Counted from the first letter of the stretch, positions 48,990-60,411 are shown. The stretch is DNA of 64,000 bases from Warburgia ugandensis (GCA_035236585.1 CP141137.1:50242057-50306056), one strand, 5' to 3'. Notes: generated by a model from the sequence alone, not told the origin. Numbers and translations are program-made.

Positions 48990-49212
48990 ACAAATAAGGC
49001 TGTCAACGATCCAATTCCAAGCCGGTTCCACCCGAAATTGGAATTGGACCAGTCTGATTTTAAGACTGCTACAAATAAAATGTGACCTCATATCATATCA
49101 TCTATGATGATTGAGCAATTTAAAAATTAAAATTTTGGTTCTTTAATTACAAATAGAATCGACAAAACAAATCAAATACGATCTAATCGGCACGGATTTG
49201 GAACTAAACGAA
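48990..49212. mobile_element. Possible non-autonomous DNA repeat
   Basis: AAGGCTGTCAACGATCCAATT...CCGAAATTGGAATTGGACC resembles a widespread plant repeat with GGTTCC/GGAACC-rich ends. No terminal repeat could be fixed. A related stretch may lie at 60150-60340. Confidence 0.3.
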
Positions 49213-49215
49213 AAG

Positions 49216-49400
49216 TGAAGAAGAGCCCTAGCGCAACAATAAAAGTTGTTGTCATGTTACCTTGAGGCAGCGGGTTCAAGGCGTAGAAATAGTCTCTTGC
49301 AAAATGCAAGGTAAGGTTGTGTACTTTAGGCCCTTATAGTTTGCCCCTTCCCCAAATCCCGCATAGGCGGGTTCTTCGTGCACCGGGGTTGCCCTTTAGT
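49216..49400 (+). mobile_element. Au SINE 15, full length
   Basis: Head AGAGCCCTAGCGCAACAATA (mutated) through tail CCGGGGTTGCCC. Flanking GAAAAGT on both sides is a weak target duplication. Confidence 0.93.
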
Positions 49401-49630
49401 TGACAAAAGAAAAGTTGGAATCCATATCCAATCTATAGTGGATAACAGATTCAAGCATAATTTACAGGTAACAAGGAATGATTGATAAACCTTTCAGAAG
49501 AAAAGGTCCCAATGAGTAAACTCTGGCAAGCCACAAGAAATCAATGTATATGGACGATCTGAACCACTCATTTTGCCTCTTAAAAAAAAAAGGAAATTTT
49601 TATTTTAAACTCAAAGAAACATAAGCTAAT

Positions 49631-50231
49631 TGTTAAGGAAGCATAGCTCTGATACCACTGTTAAAGATACCCAGTTCTAATACCACTATTGCTAAAGCTA
49701 CTGTTGTGATCCAAATCAGCAAATTTGTATAAATCTAGCCACCAGATCTTAGAATATGAGATTGTGAGGAACAATCACACACACACACAAAGATATTTAC
49801 GTGGTTCTGCCTAGATCTAGCCTACATCCATAGGAAAAAGAAAAAACATTCACTAAATGAAGCAAATTACAATTGAGGAGGAGGAGGATCGCAACCACAT
49901 CCTCACTCGACTCTACTCTTTCTCACTCTTTCTCTCTTCAAATCAATTGATTTGTTTCTTACACTCATACTAGCAAAGATCGGATCGTCTCCTGTATATA
50001 GGGTTTGGATGATCTAATTGTCAAGATTTGCAGTGTAGCAGATCTTGACAAATCCATAGATTTTGCTTGTCAATCTTAACTGTCTGGTTTGGTCAGTGCC
50101 AATTTCAACTTTTCTAGCACTGACTGTTGACATTTTCTGAAGTAGCTGTTCTTTTCCTGTTGCAGGTGTTTCTGTTCACACAAATTTGTTAGTAAAATGT
50201 ACAGCTGTCCACGCATAAGTGTGGACCAACA
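49631..50231 (-). mobile_element. Small copia-type LTR element (LTR plus primer site), fossil
   Basis: Read on the minus strand it begins TGTTGGTCCACAC at 50231. LTR sequence runs to about 49659, followed by the initiator-tRNA primer site TGGTATCAGAGC (49646-49657) and a 15-bp tail ending TTAACA. It is flanked by the 5-bp duplication CTAAT (49626-49630 and 50232-50236). It is close to a solo LTR but retains a primer site; no coding region. The LTR end and primer-site segment appear twice in diverged tandem (49646-49700). Copia type is inferred from the primer site and the 5-bp duplication. Confidence 0.75.
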
Positions 50232-50520
50232 CTAATATCATCCAAATTTTGATACATAGCCTGCCTAAGTCATTTTAAGGCTAATGAATGACTTAGATCC
50301 TCCACACATATATTCTAGTTTTATCATACAGAACATGGATTACCAGATCAAATTGGTTCATTTTGTTTATAAGTTGATTTAATTTCTTTAATTCAAATCC
50401 ATGGATCTAGAAGTAAATGAATATTTGCTGATTTTTATGTGCTTTGTCGATTATAATTGCATATAGAACCCATAACTTATATTTTCTTTGTAATTTATTT
50501 TTAGATAAAGTAAAATAAAA

Positions 50521-50551
50521 TATTATTATTATTATTATTATTATTATTATC
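50521..50551. repeat. (TTA)n microsatellite
   Basis: About 10 units, directly at the 3' tail of Au SINE 16, as at 23316-23380 next to SINE 3. Confidence 0.9.
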
Positions 50552-50680
50552 TAAAAGTCAACCCCATTACACAAAGCTTTTGCCTATGCAGAGTTCACAA
50601 AAGGGCAGATCACAAGGCCCTCAAATATATTTTGCAAGAAGCTATTTCAACGCCTTGCACCGAAGCTTCTCTTAAAGGAC
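50552..50680 (-). mobile_element. Au SINE 16, shortened
   Basis: CAACCCCATTACACAAAGC tail and GAAGCTATTTCAACGCCTTG core; most of the head is missing. Confidence 0.8.
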
Positions 50681-50994
50681 ATTATAATCTAATGATAAAA
50701 AATAAAAGCGAACAAGCCCATCGGCTCCAGCTGAAGGACCAAAGCGGAACCTTCCTTAATTGTAATATAATGAAGTATCGAGCGCTTTTGCCGAGATCTT
50801 AACTTCCAGGCAAAATGCCAAACAAGTGGGGACAAAATGGAACAAAAAAAAACTAATAATTTCTGTACCTTTTGACCAAAGCTCCGCCGCCGCTGATTGT
50901 CGGGTCTAACGTCATTACGAAAATATCTCCCTTTCGCGGGAGGTTCCTATTGCCGACGCTCCTTTTACCAGGGTTCAGATGAGATGAAGTCAAT

Positions 50995-51135
50995 CATATT
51001 GCCGTTGGTGTCGCCTGAGATGAGTTGAGATGAAAATCTTCTTCGTAGAGCTTTTTATCATCTCACGTTATCTCATGCTAAATTTACTCATTTCAAGTTA
51101 GTTTAGGCTATCTCAAGCTAAATCTCTAAATCTCA
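50995..51135. repeat. ATCTCA/TGAGAT-rich repeat, possible MITE
   Basis: TGAGATGAGTTGAGATGA on the left and CTCATGTCATTTCATCCC on the right face each other with further ATCTCA copies between. Resembles a miniature inverted-repeat element; ends not fixed. Confidence 0.35.
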
Positions 51136-51248
51136 TGTCATTTCATCCCTTGATGTCTACTTTTGAATGCAAGAGTGCTGGTTGATAAAGGCTGTTTATC
51201 GTATCTGCTTATCAGATGTTGAAACATGGACGCATATTTAGTAAACTA

Positions 51249-51429
51249 AAAAAAAAAAAAGGCAGTCCCGCTCTCGCCTATGCGGAGTTCGGAGAAAGGG
51301 CGAACTACAAGGATTTATAATAGACAGTTTTACCTTGTATTTTTTGCAAGAAGCTGTTTCTATGCTTGAACCGTGACCTCAAGGTGACATGACGATAACT
51401 TTTACATTATGCCAATGCTCCCCTTCCCC
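51249..51429 (-). mobile_element. Au SINE 17, full length
   Basis: Complete structure with a poly(A) run at its left edge. Target duplications ATNTTTAGTAAACTA (about 51234-51248 and 51430-51444, one mismatch). Confidence 0.94.
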
Positions 51430-51444
51430 TATGTTTAGTAAACT

Positions 51445-52290
51445 ATACTAGTTTATATGTTAATTTAATTTTCTCCCTTTCTCCAACCACCATTGAAACT
51501 GTAAAGTAATGAGAGGAAAGATCTTTTGGCGGGACTTAATAGCCAATTTTGAGTCTAAAAATGCTTTTTCAACGGGAAAAAGGCGCGGAAAAGGATGCAT
51601 CCCATATAGGTCTTTCCTCTGAATACTCCAATTCATTCATCATGTTTAGCCTACCTTAGATTAGTTAGTCACCAAACTTCATATTTGACGAATGATGTTT
51701 TAAGTTTCACCAAAATCATTAACTAAAAAATGTTAATAGGTAAAAGTGGTCCATGAGCTTCAACTTATTGCACAAAGCTTAAGATAGGGCAAACTAGATG
51801 AATAGTTCAGATCACTCCAATTTGGATCCGCAATTAAGGTAGGCCAAACAAGAAGTTTTTGAGTCTTACAGATTAAAATTTTGAGTTCTATAGCATTGGT
51901 GTGTGTTTAACATTCAGATATTATTTGATGGGTCCCAGTAAGAGTCGGTACTCATGAGTACAAAGAGTTTGACCTTTCAGTTTTGTAACGAAGCGTGGTT
52001 TTTTTTAAAATCTAAGCTGTTCATCTTGTTCGAAATGGTGTGAATAGGCCAAATATAAAAATTTTAAACTAATTAGATGCTTATAAACTATTTAATGTTC
52101 ACTTAAAATTACATTTACTAATTTTTTAGGTTTCTTTAAAAACTAATAAATAAGGGGTTAAAATCATTCAAATGTATTTAATTTTCGTGGTAGTATACTA
52201 CTATCTATCCAAGTTATTTCAAACAAGATTAATGGCCTAGATCTCATTATTTAATATATAAGAATTTGATAAGTTATTTGTAAAATGTAA
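51445..52290. other. No gene recognised
   Basis: AT-rich intergenic DNA between MATE B and MATE C. Contains stretches that look like decayed DNA repeats (GATCCGCAATTAAGGTAGGCC) without clear ends. Confidence 0.4.
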
Positions 52291-52466
52291 AGGACAGTCC
52301 TAGTGTATAAGCTCCCGCTTATGTAGGGTTTAGGGAAGGGGCAGACCACAAGGCCTAAAGTACACAGCCTTATTTTGCATTTGCAAGAGGCTGTTTCCAC
52401 GCCTTGAACCTGTGACCTCAAGGTCACATGATGACAACTTTTACCGTTATGCCAAGGCTCCCTTTC
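52291..52466 (-). mobile_element. Au SINE 18, full length
   Basis: Complete head TTTCCCTTGG-type (GGGAGCCTTGGCATAACGG on the minus strand) and tail. Only about 10 bp separate it from SINE 19 in the same orientation. Confidence 0.94.
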
Positions 52467-52476
52467 CTTTAATTTA

Positions 52477-52634
52477 AAGGGCAGCCCTGGTGCACAAAGC
52501 TCCTGCCTATATGGGCTCTAGGAAAAGGACAGACCACAATGGCCTATAGTAGGCAACCTTACTTTATATTTTACAAGAGGCTGATTTTATGTCTTGAACC
52601 CGTAATTTTAAGGGCACGTGATGACAACTTTTAT
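52477..52634 (-). mobile_element. Au SINE 19, head-truncated
   Basis: Tail GGGCAGCCCTGGTGCACAAA and core present. It ends in CGTGATGACAACTTTTATA, lacking the outer head. It ends about 160 bp upstream of the MATE C start codon, so it probably lies in that promoter. Confidence 0.92.
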
Positions 52635-52795
52635 ATTTTATATTTAAAAATTATGAGCACTTTTGAACTGTTGGGAAAAAAACAAAAGAAAAAGAAATAT
52701 TGTATGGATGGGGACCGCAATGCAAGAGCCGTGGTCTTGGTGAGCTCTGTATCCATATATACTTCTTCCACTCCCGCTGTATTATGCAAGGAGAA

Positions 52796-55700
52796 ATGGA
52801 GGGAGAAAGCAAACCATCTTCCCACTCTCCCTTACTTGCAACCTCTGAAAATGGCTCTGAATTTGGTGGAGCAAGGAGCGAGAATGTTCGCAGTAGAAGA
52901 GTGATATTTGACGAAGTGAAGCGGCAGCTATGGCTGGCTGGACCTCTTATACTAGTTAACTTTTTGCAGTACTGCTTACAAATGATATCAGTCATGTTTG
53001 TTGGTCATCTTGGAGAGCTTGCTCTTTCAAGTGCTTCCATGGCCACTTCTTTTGCAGTTGTCACTGGTTTTAGCCTCCTGGTATGTCGTTTGCTGTCCTT
53101 TTTCTTACACAGTAAATTGTTTAATTCCATTTTCTTCATATGGGTTACTTTCTCTTTGCTCTTTTTGCTAAATACATACATTTTTTTCCTGGGAAATTCA
53201 GTAAAAACAAAGGTAAACAACTGAAGAAAACATCAGTTTCCCCTTTTAGTTTATAAGCACTAGGGGAAGGCAAAAGATGTTCGAGTTCAGTAGTTGGGGA
53301 CTACACATCTAAGGAAAGCAGTTTTTTTTTCACGGTCTGATCCACTTAGATGTCCACTACATATTCACTGAATGAAGGGGACTTATTCTTTTTCTTTATT
53401 TATTCTCACTTCTAAGTGGCTTTTCTACAATGAATTCTAGAAAGATTCTTGAAGTGATCATATAACAAGTATTTTGTTTGTATTTTTGCCAAGTACTCCA
53501 TGGAAGTTTTTAAAGACCAATTTCAAGGAGAGAATCCAATCTATGGTGCTGTTTTATTGGATATGTTGACCATATCTTGTATATCATGCTTAGGAGGATT
53601 TATTTTAGTTGATTTCCTCTCGTTTTCCTTCAGCTTTTCCCAACTAGATTTCAGTAAGGAAATTGGTCTGCTTCTTACTAAAACTGTTAGAAAGATCTGT
53701 CAATTCTGAAATTTGCTATTTGGTTTAATTCAGCATTGAAGTTATTTTCTGATATTCAGATTTGGCATCCTTGACGTCTCTGTTTTTCAATGTTGTGATC
53801 TAGTAAGTGTCTGTTTTTGTATGATTACAAATATGCTAACTCAGTTGTTTGTCCTTCCTTTAGCATTATCTCCAATGAACAATATCAGTCAGTTTTCTAG
53901 TCCTTCATCTCTTTTCTATTAGAGATATGTGGATCCATATTTGTTGATTTGTCCAGTATAATTACTTTCAAGCGAGGCTGAAACTTTGTCCTTTTTATCT
54001 TTGGAATTCCAAGTTTTCTGCTTCGACATGGAATGCTGGCTTTGAATATACCCACGGCTAAAATTGCTCTAATATTCTCACTTAATGGAAGCATCATATC
54101 AAACAAGCATGTCCAAGATGAACCAGTTCAGAATTCTAATTAACCCAAAATTTCAGCAATTTTTTTCTTAAGATTAGGTTTTACGGATATGTTAGATTTA
54201 TATTTCTTTCTCTTTATTACACTAGCTTCTTCTATAGGAGTACATGGAGGATAACCTAACGTCCATGGAGAGAAAAGTGGAGATATACAAACCAACTGAC
54301 AAAACTCTCACCAATGTGAGAACAAAGAGAAACTGATTGGTCAAATCATTAAGGTAAAGTTCCCTTCTTCATATGCACACCAGAGGCTCTAGAGTTATAA
54401 AATGAAAAGTCTTCAGCTGAATCTTCACCCTTTTATGGTGGAGAACTATCCCCCTTGGGCCATTTGGCAAACTGCAGGAACACCTCAGTGATGAATATAT
54501 ACTGGCAAAGCCAGTGCAAATATCGCATTCTGCATCTTGAAGTTTCTGCCTGAAAGAGTATAACCTTTAGTAGAACCCTTCAATTGTCATAGTGCCTATG
54601 ACCCAATCATGATTCCTCCTAAGGTGATGGTAAAGCTTGCGGCATATCTTTAATCGGTTGAAGCACAGACTTATTGCTGAGCATTCACAACAAGAAAGCT
54701 GAAGGGCCTTATAAAACCATTTTCCAAGACCACCTTCATTACCAACCAACAATGGAAGTTTGTTGAGTGTCCTGTTACATTCCTTGGTTCTAGATTTGAG
54801 AACCATGAAAAAGGACATGATGAATGAATAAATTACCTCAATCAAGTTCTAGTTTTCTCTAATTTCAAAATTATGAATGATTAAAGGCTAAATGCACTTT
54901 GAAATCTACAGGTCTTTCATTTGTCAGTGTTCAATTTCTTATCATATAGCTCTGGATTGTGTAAAGGGCAGCCCCGGTGGACGAAGATCCCGCCTATGCA
55001 GGGTCCGAGGAAGGGAAGGGCCACAATGGCCTAAAGTAGGCAGCCTTACCTTGCACTTTTGCAAGAGGCTGATTCCACGCCTTGAACTCGTGACCTTAAG
55101 GTCACATGACGACAACTTTTACCGTTACGCCTTGAACCCGTGACCTTATCATATAGCTCTGGATTGTGTAATGTCTAAAAATAACAGCAAAGGAGCAACC
55201 AGTGAGAAATATTAGAATAATCAATGTCAAAGAAGATAAAGACAAGATAGACAGAAGAGCAAACTGGATTTAGCACGAGTACATTATAAAATTTGTCAGC
55301 CTCTTGCAAAATGCAAGGTAAGGCTGCCTATTATAGGCCCTTGTGGTCCGCCCCTTCTCCGGACCCTACATAGGTGGGAGCTTCATGCACCGGGGCTGCC
55401 CTTACATTATAAAATTTGCCGCTTTCTCCTTTTTCTTGATTTCCCATCTAATAACCTCTTTGTAGCCTGCAAACTAGCCCAATGGAGTACTGATATTTTT
55501 GGACACTTCAAAGGAATTTCTTACAAACTTCAGGTAACTCTGAGTATAACCAAATGCTAGTATGACCTAGAACTTCTAAAATAAGCTCTAGCAGAGATTC
55601 TCATCTGCATCTATTTATTTATTTATTTATTTATTCTTAAATAGTGAGTGATTTGAACTTACAATCTAGTAGTGGTAAAATAAAGCACCTTCCAACTACA

Positions 55701-58700
55701 TTATAGGATCTATGCTCTGGCCACACTCATCTACGTATCCTATTACGCAACAAGCATTCATCTATGAGTTCTTACTCTCTTTCCACTTTCTATTGCTAGA
55801 TGGGAATGGGAAGCACTTTGGAAACATTATGTGGTCAGGCCTATGGAGCAAAGCAGTATCACATGCTCGGCATAAATATGCAAAGGGCTATGTTCATCAT
55901 TCTAATTGTAAGCATCCCACTTGCTTTTACTTGGGCCTTTACAGCCAGCATTCTCATGGCCCTTGGACAAGATCCAGAAATATCCATGGAAGCTGGACTA
56001 TATGCTCGTTGGATGATCCCTAGCATTTTCGCATATGGCCTCCTCCAATGCCTTAACAGGTTCCTGCAGACTCAAAGCATTGTCCTCCCAATGATAATAA
56101 GCTCTGGAGTTACAGCATTACTCCACATCCTTGTCTGTTGGGTTCTGGTATTTAAATCTGGACTTGGCAACAAAGGTGCTGCATTAGCGAATTCCATCTC
56201 TTACTGGGTGAATGTGCTTTTACTGGCACTTTATGTCCAAATATCTCCTGCGTGTAAGAAAACTTGGACTGGTTTATCAAGGGAGGCTTTCCATAATATC
56301 CTCGACTTCTTAAAACTTGCAGTTCCTTCAGCTGTTATGGTTTGGTGAGTTACACTTTTGATAAGTAGATTTTATATATGCACATATGTACATGTGCGAG
56401 AAGGGGAGCCTTGGCACAACGGTAGAGTTGTCGTTGTGTAACCTTGAGGTCACATGTTCAAGGCATGGAAACGGCCTCTTGCAAAGTGCAAAGTAAGGCT
56501 GCGCACTATTGACCCTTGTGGTCCGCCCCTTCCCTAGACCCCCATACGCGGGAGCTTCATACACCGGTGCCGCCCTTTTACATATGTATGTGCGCATGTG
56601 TATCACTGTCTGTCTATGTATATATAAAGGGGGCAGTCCCGGTGCACGAAGCTCCTGCCTATGCGGGGTCCGAGGAAGAGGTGGACCACAAAGGCCTATA
56701 GTACACAGCCTTACCTTGTATTTTTACAAGAGGCTGTTTCCACACCTTGAATCTGTGACCTCAAAGTCACACGGCGACAACCTTTACCGTTGCGCCAAGG
56801 CTCTCCTTTTGCTTAATTTCTCCTTTTCCCTGCCTTTAAAATCATGAATTTGCTAGTTGTAAGGGAGTCCTGCTCAGATCAGTCTCCTGCACTCAGTAGG
56901 AGTGTACTTCCTCATGCTGCAACCTTCTTTTATGCATGACCCCTCCACATTATGAATGTGATATCTTTGTTGGGTTGTTATGTAATGGATGCACATATTT
57001 TCCAAGAGCTGTAAAAAGTTGGTTCACCAGTTCAATGGCCAAAACTATTTATTCCCAAGGGGTTGAGTACTAAAACCTTTCTTGCTTATGATTCTGAGCT
57101 TTTGATGGATGGATTTTTCCTAATGGATGTAAACTGTTAGTTTCGTGTTTACTAAACCATCTAGAGGCCTGTTAGAGGATTTTAGAAATGTGAGATAGAG
57201 TTGTAATTTGTTGCATGGCTCACCTAAGAAATCATTTTTTGCTACTTCTACAATAGGTTATGACATGCATTACTTGTCATATGTTATGCAAAATTGGACA
57301 GGTATTACATAATAACTGAAGCATAACTGAACATTCACATACTGTGGACACACATGTATATTCATATATGAGGATGTGTTATTTAAATGTACATTTACTT
57401 GTTCTTTATGAGCATTTCATAGCCTGCATCCAACCCATATGAGTTGGAGGGAAGAGTGAGCTCCTTCATATATGAGGATGTGCTATTTAAATGTACATTT
57501 ACTTGTTCTTTATGAGCATTTCATAGCCTGCATCCAACCCATATGAGTTGGAGGGAAGAGTGAGGTCCTTCACTCATATACCATCCCCACTTCTGCTTTC
57601 AGTTATGGCATCCAAGCTCTGGTGATTAGATAAGCATCTTAATTAGTCATCTCCATGATACAACCAATCTTTAATATAATTATTTCTCTTCACGGCAGTG
57701 TGAAACTTCAACAGTTTCTTCTTATGACTTGAAACAGCTTAGAGATGTGGTCATTTGAGATGATAGTTCTCTTGTCAGGCCTTCTTCCCAATCCAAAGCT
57801 AGAAACCTCGGTGCTATCAATCAGGTAGCTTTTGTTTCCACTTCATTTAGTTTTTGTTTAGAATTTTGAGAAGCATCCTTCATATGTTTGAAAGGTGCGG
57901 AACAGATAGTAGCTCTAAACTTTGTCTTGCCAAAAGCAAAATTTCTAGTGAAGAAGTGAAACCATATCATACATGCTTTTGAAGTAACATTGTTTAATTT
58001 CAATATTGTGTTGAAAACTCAGTCCTCCGTTACTTATGAGTTAGGGCTGCCAATAGTTTCTATAAGATCTGTTAGTATTCTGTTCATTTGTGGGCTAATA
58101 ATCATACTCTTCCAGCCTTAATACATGTGCAACTGTCTGGATGATTCCCTTCGGTCTCGGTGGTGCAGTGAGGTCAGTGAACTGAATAGATTGATCCTTT
58201 GTTCTTGCCTCTGTTTTATAGGAATATAACATGTTTTCTGTTTCCTTCTCTAGTACACGAGTTTCAAATGAATTGGGTGCTGGGCATCCACAAGCTGCTC
58301 ACTTAGCAGTTCTCGTGGTGTTAGGCATGGTTATTACAGTGGGATTGGTCGTAGGCTTAACCATGATTTTGGCACGTGGGGTATGGGGCTATGCATATAG
58401 CAATGAGAAAGAAGTGGTGAAATATGTTGCAACAATGATGCCAGTGCTTGCAACTTCAAACTTCTTGGACGGAATCCAAACTGTTCTTTCAGGTTTAAAC
58501 TACTCCAAGTTGACTTGATTAAAAAGTTCTAGAACACAGATTCAGTTCATAATCATTATGATGGTTTATTAGCTGGAGCATTTTATGAATATGGACTGGA
58601 ACTCTCGGTTAACGCCATATTTCTTTTCATTTATGGAATTAGCTTATCCTTGTGTTGGGGAAGATTATTTAATTAGAATTGATCATGGATCTATTATTGA

Positions 58701-59971
58701 TGGTTATCATTGAACATTTAGGCAATGCTAGAGGATGTGGTTGGCAGAAGATTGGTGCTTTTGTCAATCTTGGGGCTTATTACATTGTGGGAATCCCTTG
58801 TGCATTGCTCTTTGCTTTTGTCTTCCATGTAGGAGGAAAGGTGAGTCTTTATCAAATTCTTCTTAAATTCCAGCATTGTGTTTTATTGGTGTCATTAACT
58901 CTTTCTTCCTATATGTTATGGTTTTTGGAATTGCCGTAAACAGGGACTTTGGATGGGAATTATATGTGGGCTCTGTGTTCAAGCTTTGTTGCTTGCAACC
59001 ATCACATTTTGCACTGATTGGAAGCTAGAAGTGAGTGATTTCCTTCTATCCTGGAAGGAACCAGGTTTTTCTGTAAAAAAATTTCCTTTATTGTTCTCAG
59101 TATTTCTAATCATCTTTCCTCCTTGAATCTAGGGTCTATGTTTCACCATAATAATAAAAACAATTGCTTTTTTTCCACTAGCTAAAAACCAGGCTATTCC
59201 TTTTGGCAATATTGTGAGCAGAGGTTCTCCATGAAATACAAGAAACAAAAAGAACCAATTAGAAGTTTCTCACTGAAACATGGGAAGAGGTGCATGTTTT
59301 AGGTTTGGCATAAAATGTCAGTCTTGAGAACTACTTGTACATTTGACCAGACCTGTTTAGTACAGATTCTGACATAATGAAATAAAAAACGGACAGCCTG
59401 GTGCACAAAGCTGTTGCATATGCGGAGTTGGGGGAAGGGGCAGATCCCAAAGGGTCTAAGTATGCAGCTTTACCTTGCATCTTTGTGAGAGGCTGTTCCC
59501 GTGGCTTGAACCCATGAACTCCAGGTCACATGGCGACAACTCAACCATTTTGAAAGGCTCCCCTTCTATCCTGACCTTAATGAAATAATGACATGAAATA
59601 ACTTTTGAGTTTATGTTTCAATTTACAGACAAATTATACTGGGTCCTGACATCTAGCTCTTTTTATATGAAAAATCACTTTAATTTGGTTTACTGATTGA
59701 AATATAGAGTACTTGCAGTCTTGATGCTAATAATCCCATGTAAAGTGATAGACCAATAATTTTCTGTTATAAGTGGTATTTCATTGTTGTGACAATAGGA
59801 CTAGGAGTGAAAAGAACTCACCAACTATATTCACCTTTTTATTCCAACCCTTTTTTTTAGTGCATATGCCATTCACACGCTTACAATTGTCTCCTTTTCT
59901 TTATTTTTTAGGCAAAGAAGGCAAAGGATAGAGTTTACAGCTCCAGCATCCCCATAGATATGCAAACATGA
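52796..59971 (+). CDS. MATE efflux transporter (DTX16-like), gene C
   Basis: Exons: 52796-53080, 55800-56344, 57738-57824, 58116-58172, 58254-58492, 58722-58840, 58944-59030, 59912-59971. All GT-AG; the frame closes to 492 aa. Motifs: [35 protein letters not shown] near residue 106, [65 protein letters not shown] near 325, and NARGCGWQK. The MEGESKPSS start matches gene B; an in-frame ATG 12 bp upstream (52784) is an alternative. Introns 1 and 2 (2.7 and 1.4 kb) are enlarged by SINEs and a 104-bp tandem duplication, yet splice sites are intact, so the gene looks functional. Tandem duplicate of gene B; substrate unknown. Confidence 0.95.
54964..55144 (-). mobile_element. Au SINE 20, with a rearranged 5' end
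   Basis: In intron 1 of MATE C. Perfect 26-bp target duplications (54938-54963 and 55145-55170; they begin CTTATCATATAGC). The normal head GGGGAGCCTTGGCG is replaced by about 17 bp of box-B sequence (TCACGGGTTCAAGGCG) joined to TAACGGTAAAAG, as if copying jumped at GGCG. Confidence 0.95.
55296..55403 (+). mobile_element. Au SINE 21, 5'-truncated (108 bp)
   Basis: Begins TCAGCCTCTTGCAAAATGC. Perfect 15-bp target duplications ACATTATAAAATTTG at 55281-55295 and 55404-55418. The duplications abut the truncated end, so truncation happened at insertion. In intron 1 of MATE C. Confidence 0.96.
56399..56579 (+). mobile_element. Au SINE 22, full length
   Basis: Starts about 55 bp after the exon 2 donor of MATE C. 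Target duplications CATATGTANATGTGCG-type at about 56382-56398 and 56580-56596, imperfect. Confidence 0.94.
56628..56812 (-). mobile_element. Au SINE 23, full length
   Basis: Complete element in the opposite orientation to SINE 22, only about 48 bp away. In a transcript of intron 2 the pair could fold into a long hairpin. No clear target duplication. Confidence 0.94.
57361..57568 (+). repeat. 104-bp tandem duplication in intron 2 of MATE C
   Basis: Two head-to-tail copies (57361-57464 and 57465-57568) beginning TTCATATATGAGGATGTG. I count only a couple of differences between them, so the duplication is recent. No coding effect expected. Confidence 0.97.
59388..59572 (-). mobile_element. Au SINE 24, full length, in intron 7 of MATE C
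   Basis: Head GGGGAGCCTTTCAAAATGGT (diverged) and tail on the minus strand. ATAATGAAATAA / TTAATGAAATAA flank it, a likely target duplication. Confidence 0.93.
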
Positions 59972-60149
59972 AGCTGACCTTCAAATATTTTGATCTAAGC
60001 ACCACATATGTGCTTCTTCAAGGCCAACTCACCTTACCTGCCCTTTGCTTTTGAGCAGTTCTGAGTGTTGAGGGAGGTTGAATTGTTATTGTTATCAATT
60101 TTGAATCTTTGTATTCACATATATAAAAACAAGGGTACATAATCAGTTA

Positions 60150-60345
60150 AGTTCTATTAAGGGTGCAAGAGGTAATACGGGAAATCGCAAAACCGGTGAG
60201 AACTGGACCAAAAAATTAGGTATGTTTATTCAATTAGAATAGACAATGCAGTAATGGTTTTTGTTTTAAAGAACTAAATCTTATTGGAACAGTATTAATA
60301 TTTATTCCCGGATACCAGGACCAAATATAAGAACCAAAAAATACT
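60150..60345. mobile_element. Possible non-autonomous DNA repeat, decayed
   Basis: GGGAAATCGCAAAACCGGTG...GAACTGGACCAAAAAATTAGG and CCGGATACCAGGACCAAATA suggest a relative of 48990-49212. Low confidence. Confidence 0.25.
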
Positions 60346-60370
60346 TTTTAATATATATAATTATCCATAC

Positions 60371-60397
60371 TTTGTGTGCCGGGGCTGCCCTTTTTTC
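60371..60397 (+). mobile_element. Au SINE 25, 27-bp insertion (3' end only)
   Basis: Only TTTGTGTGCCGGGGCTGCCC and a short T tail. Flanked by perfect 14-bp duplications ATAATTATCCATAC at 60357-60370 and 60398-60411, so this tiny piece is a true, extremely 5'-truncated insertion, not a decayed remnant. Confidence 0.93.
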
Positions 60398-60411
60398 ATA
60401 ATTATCCATAC

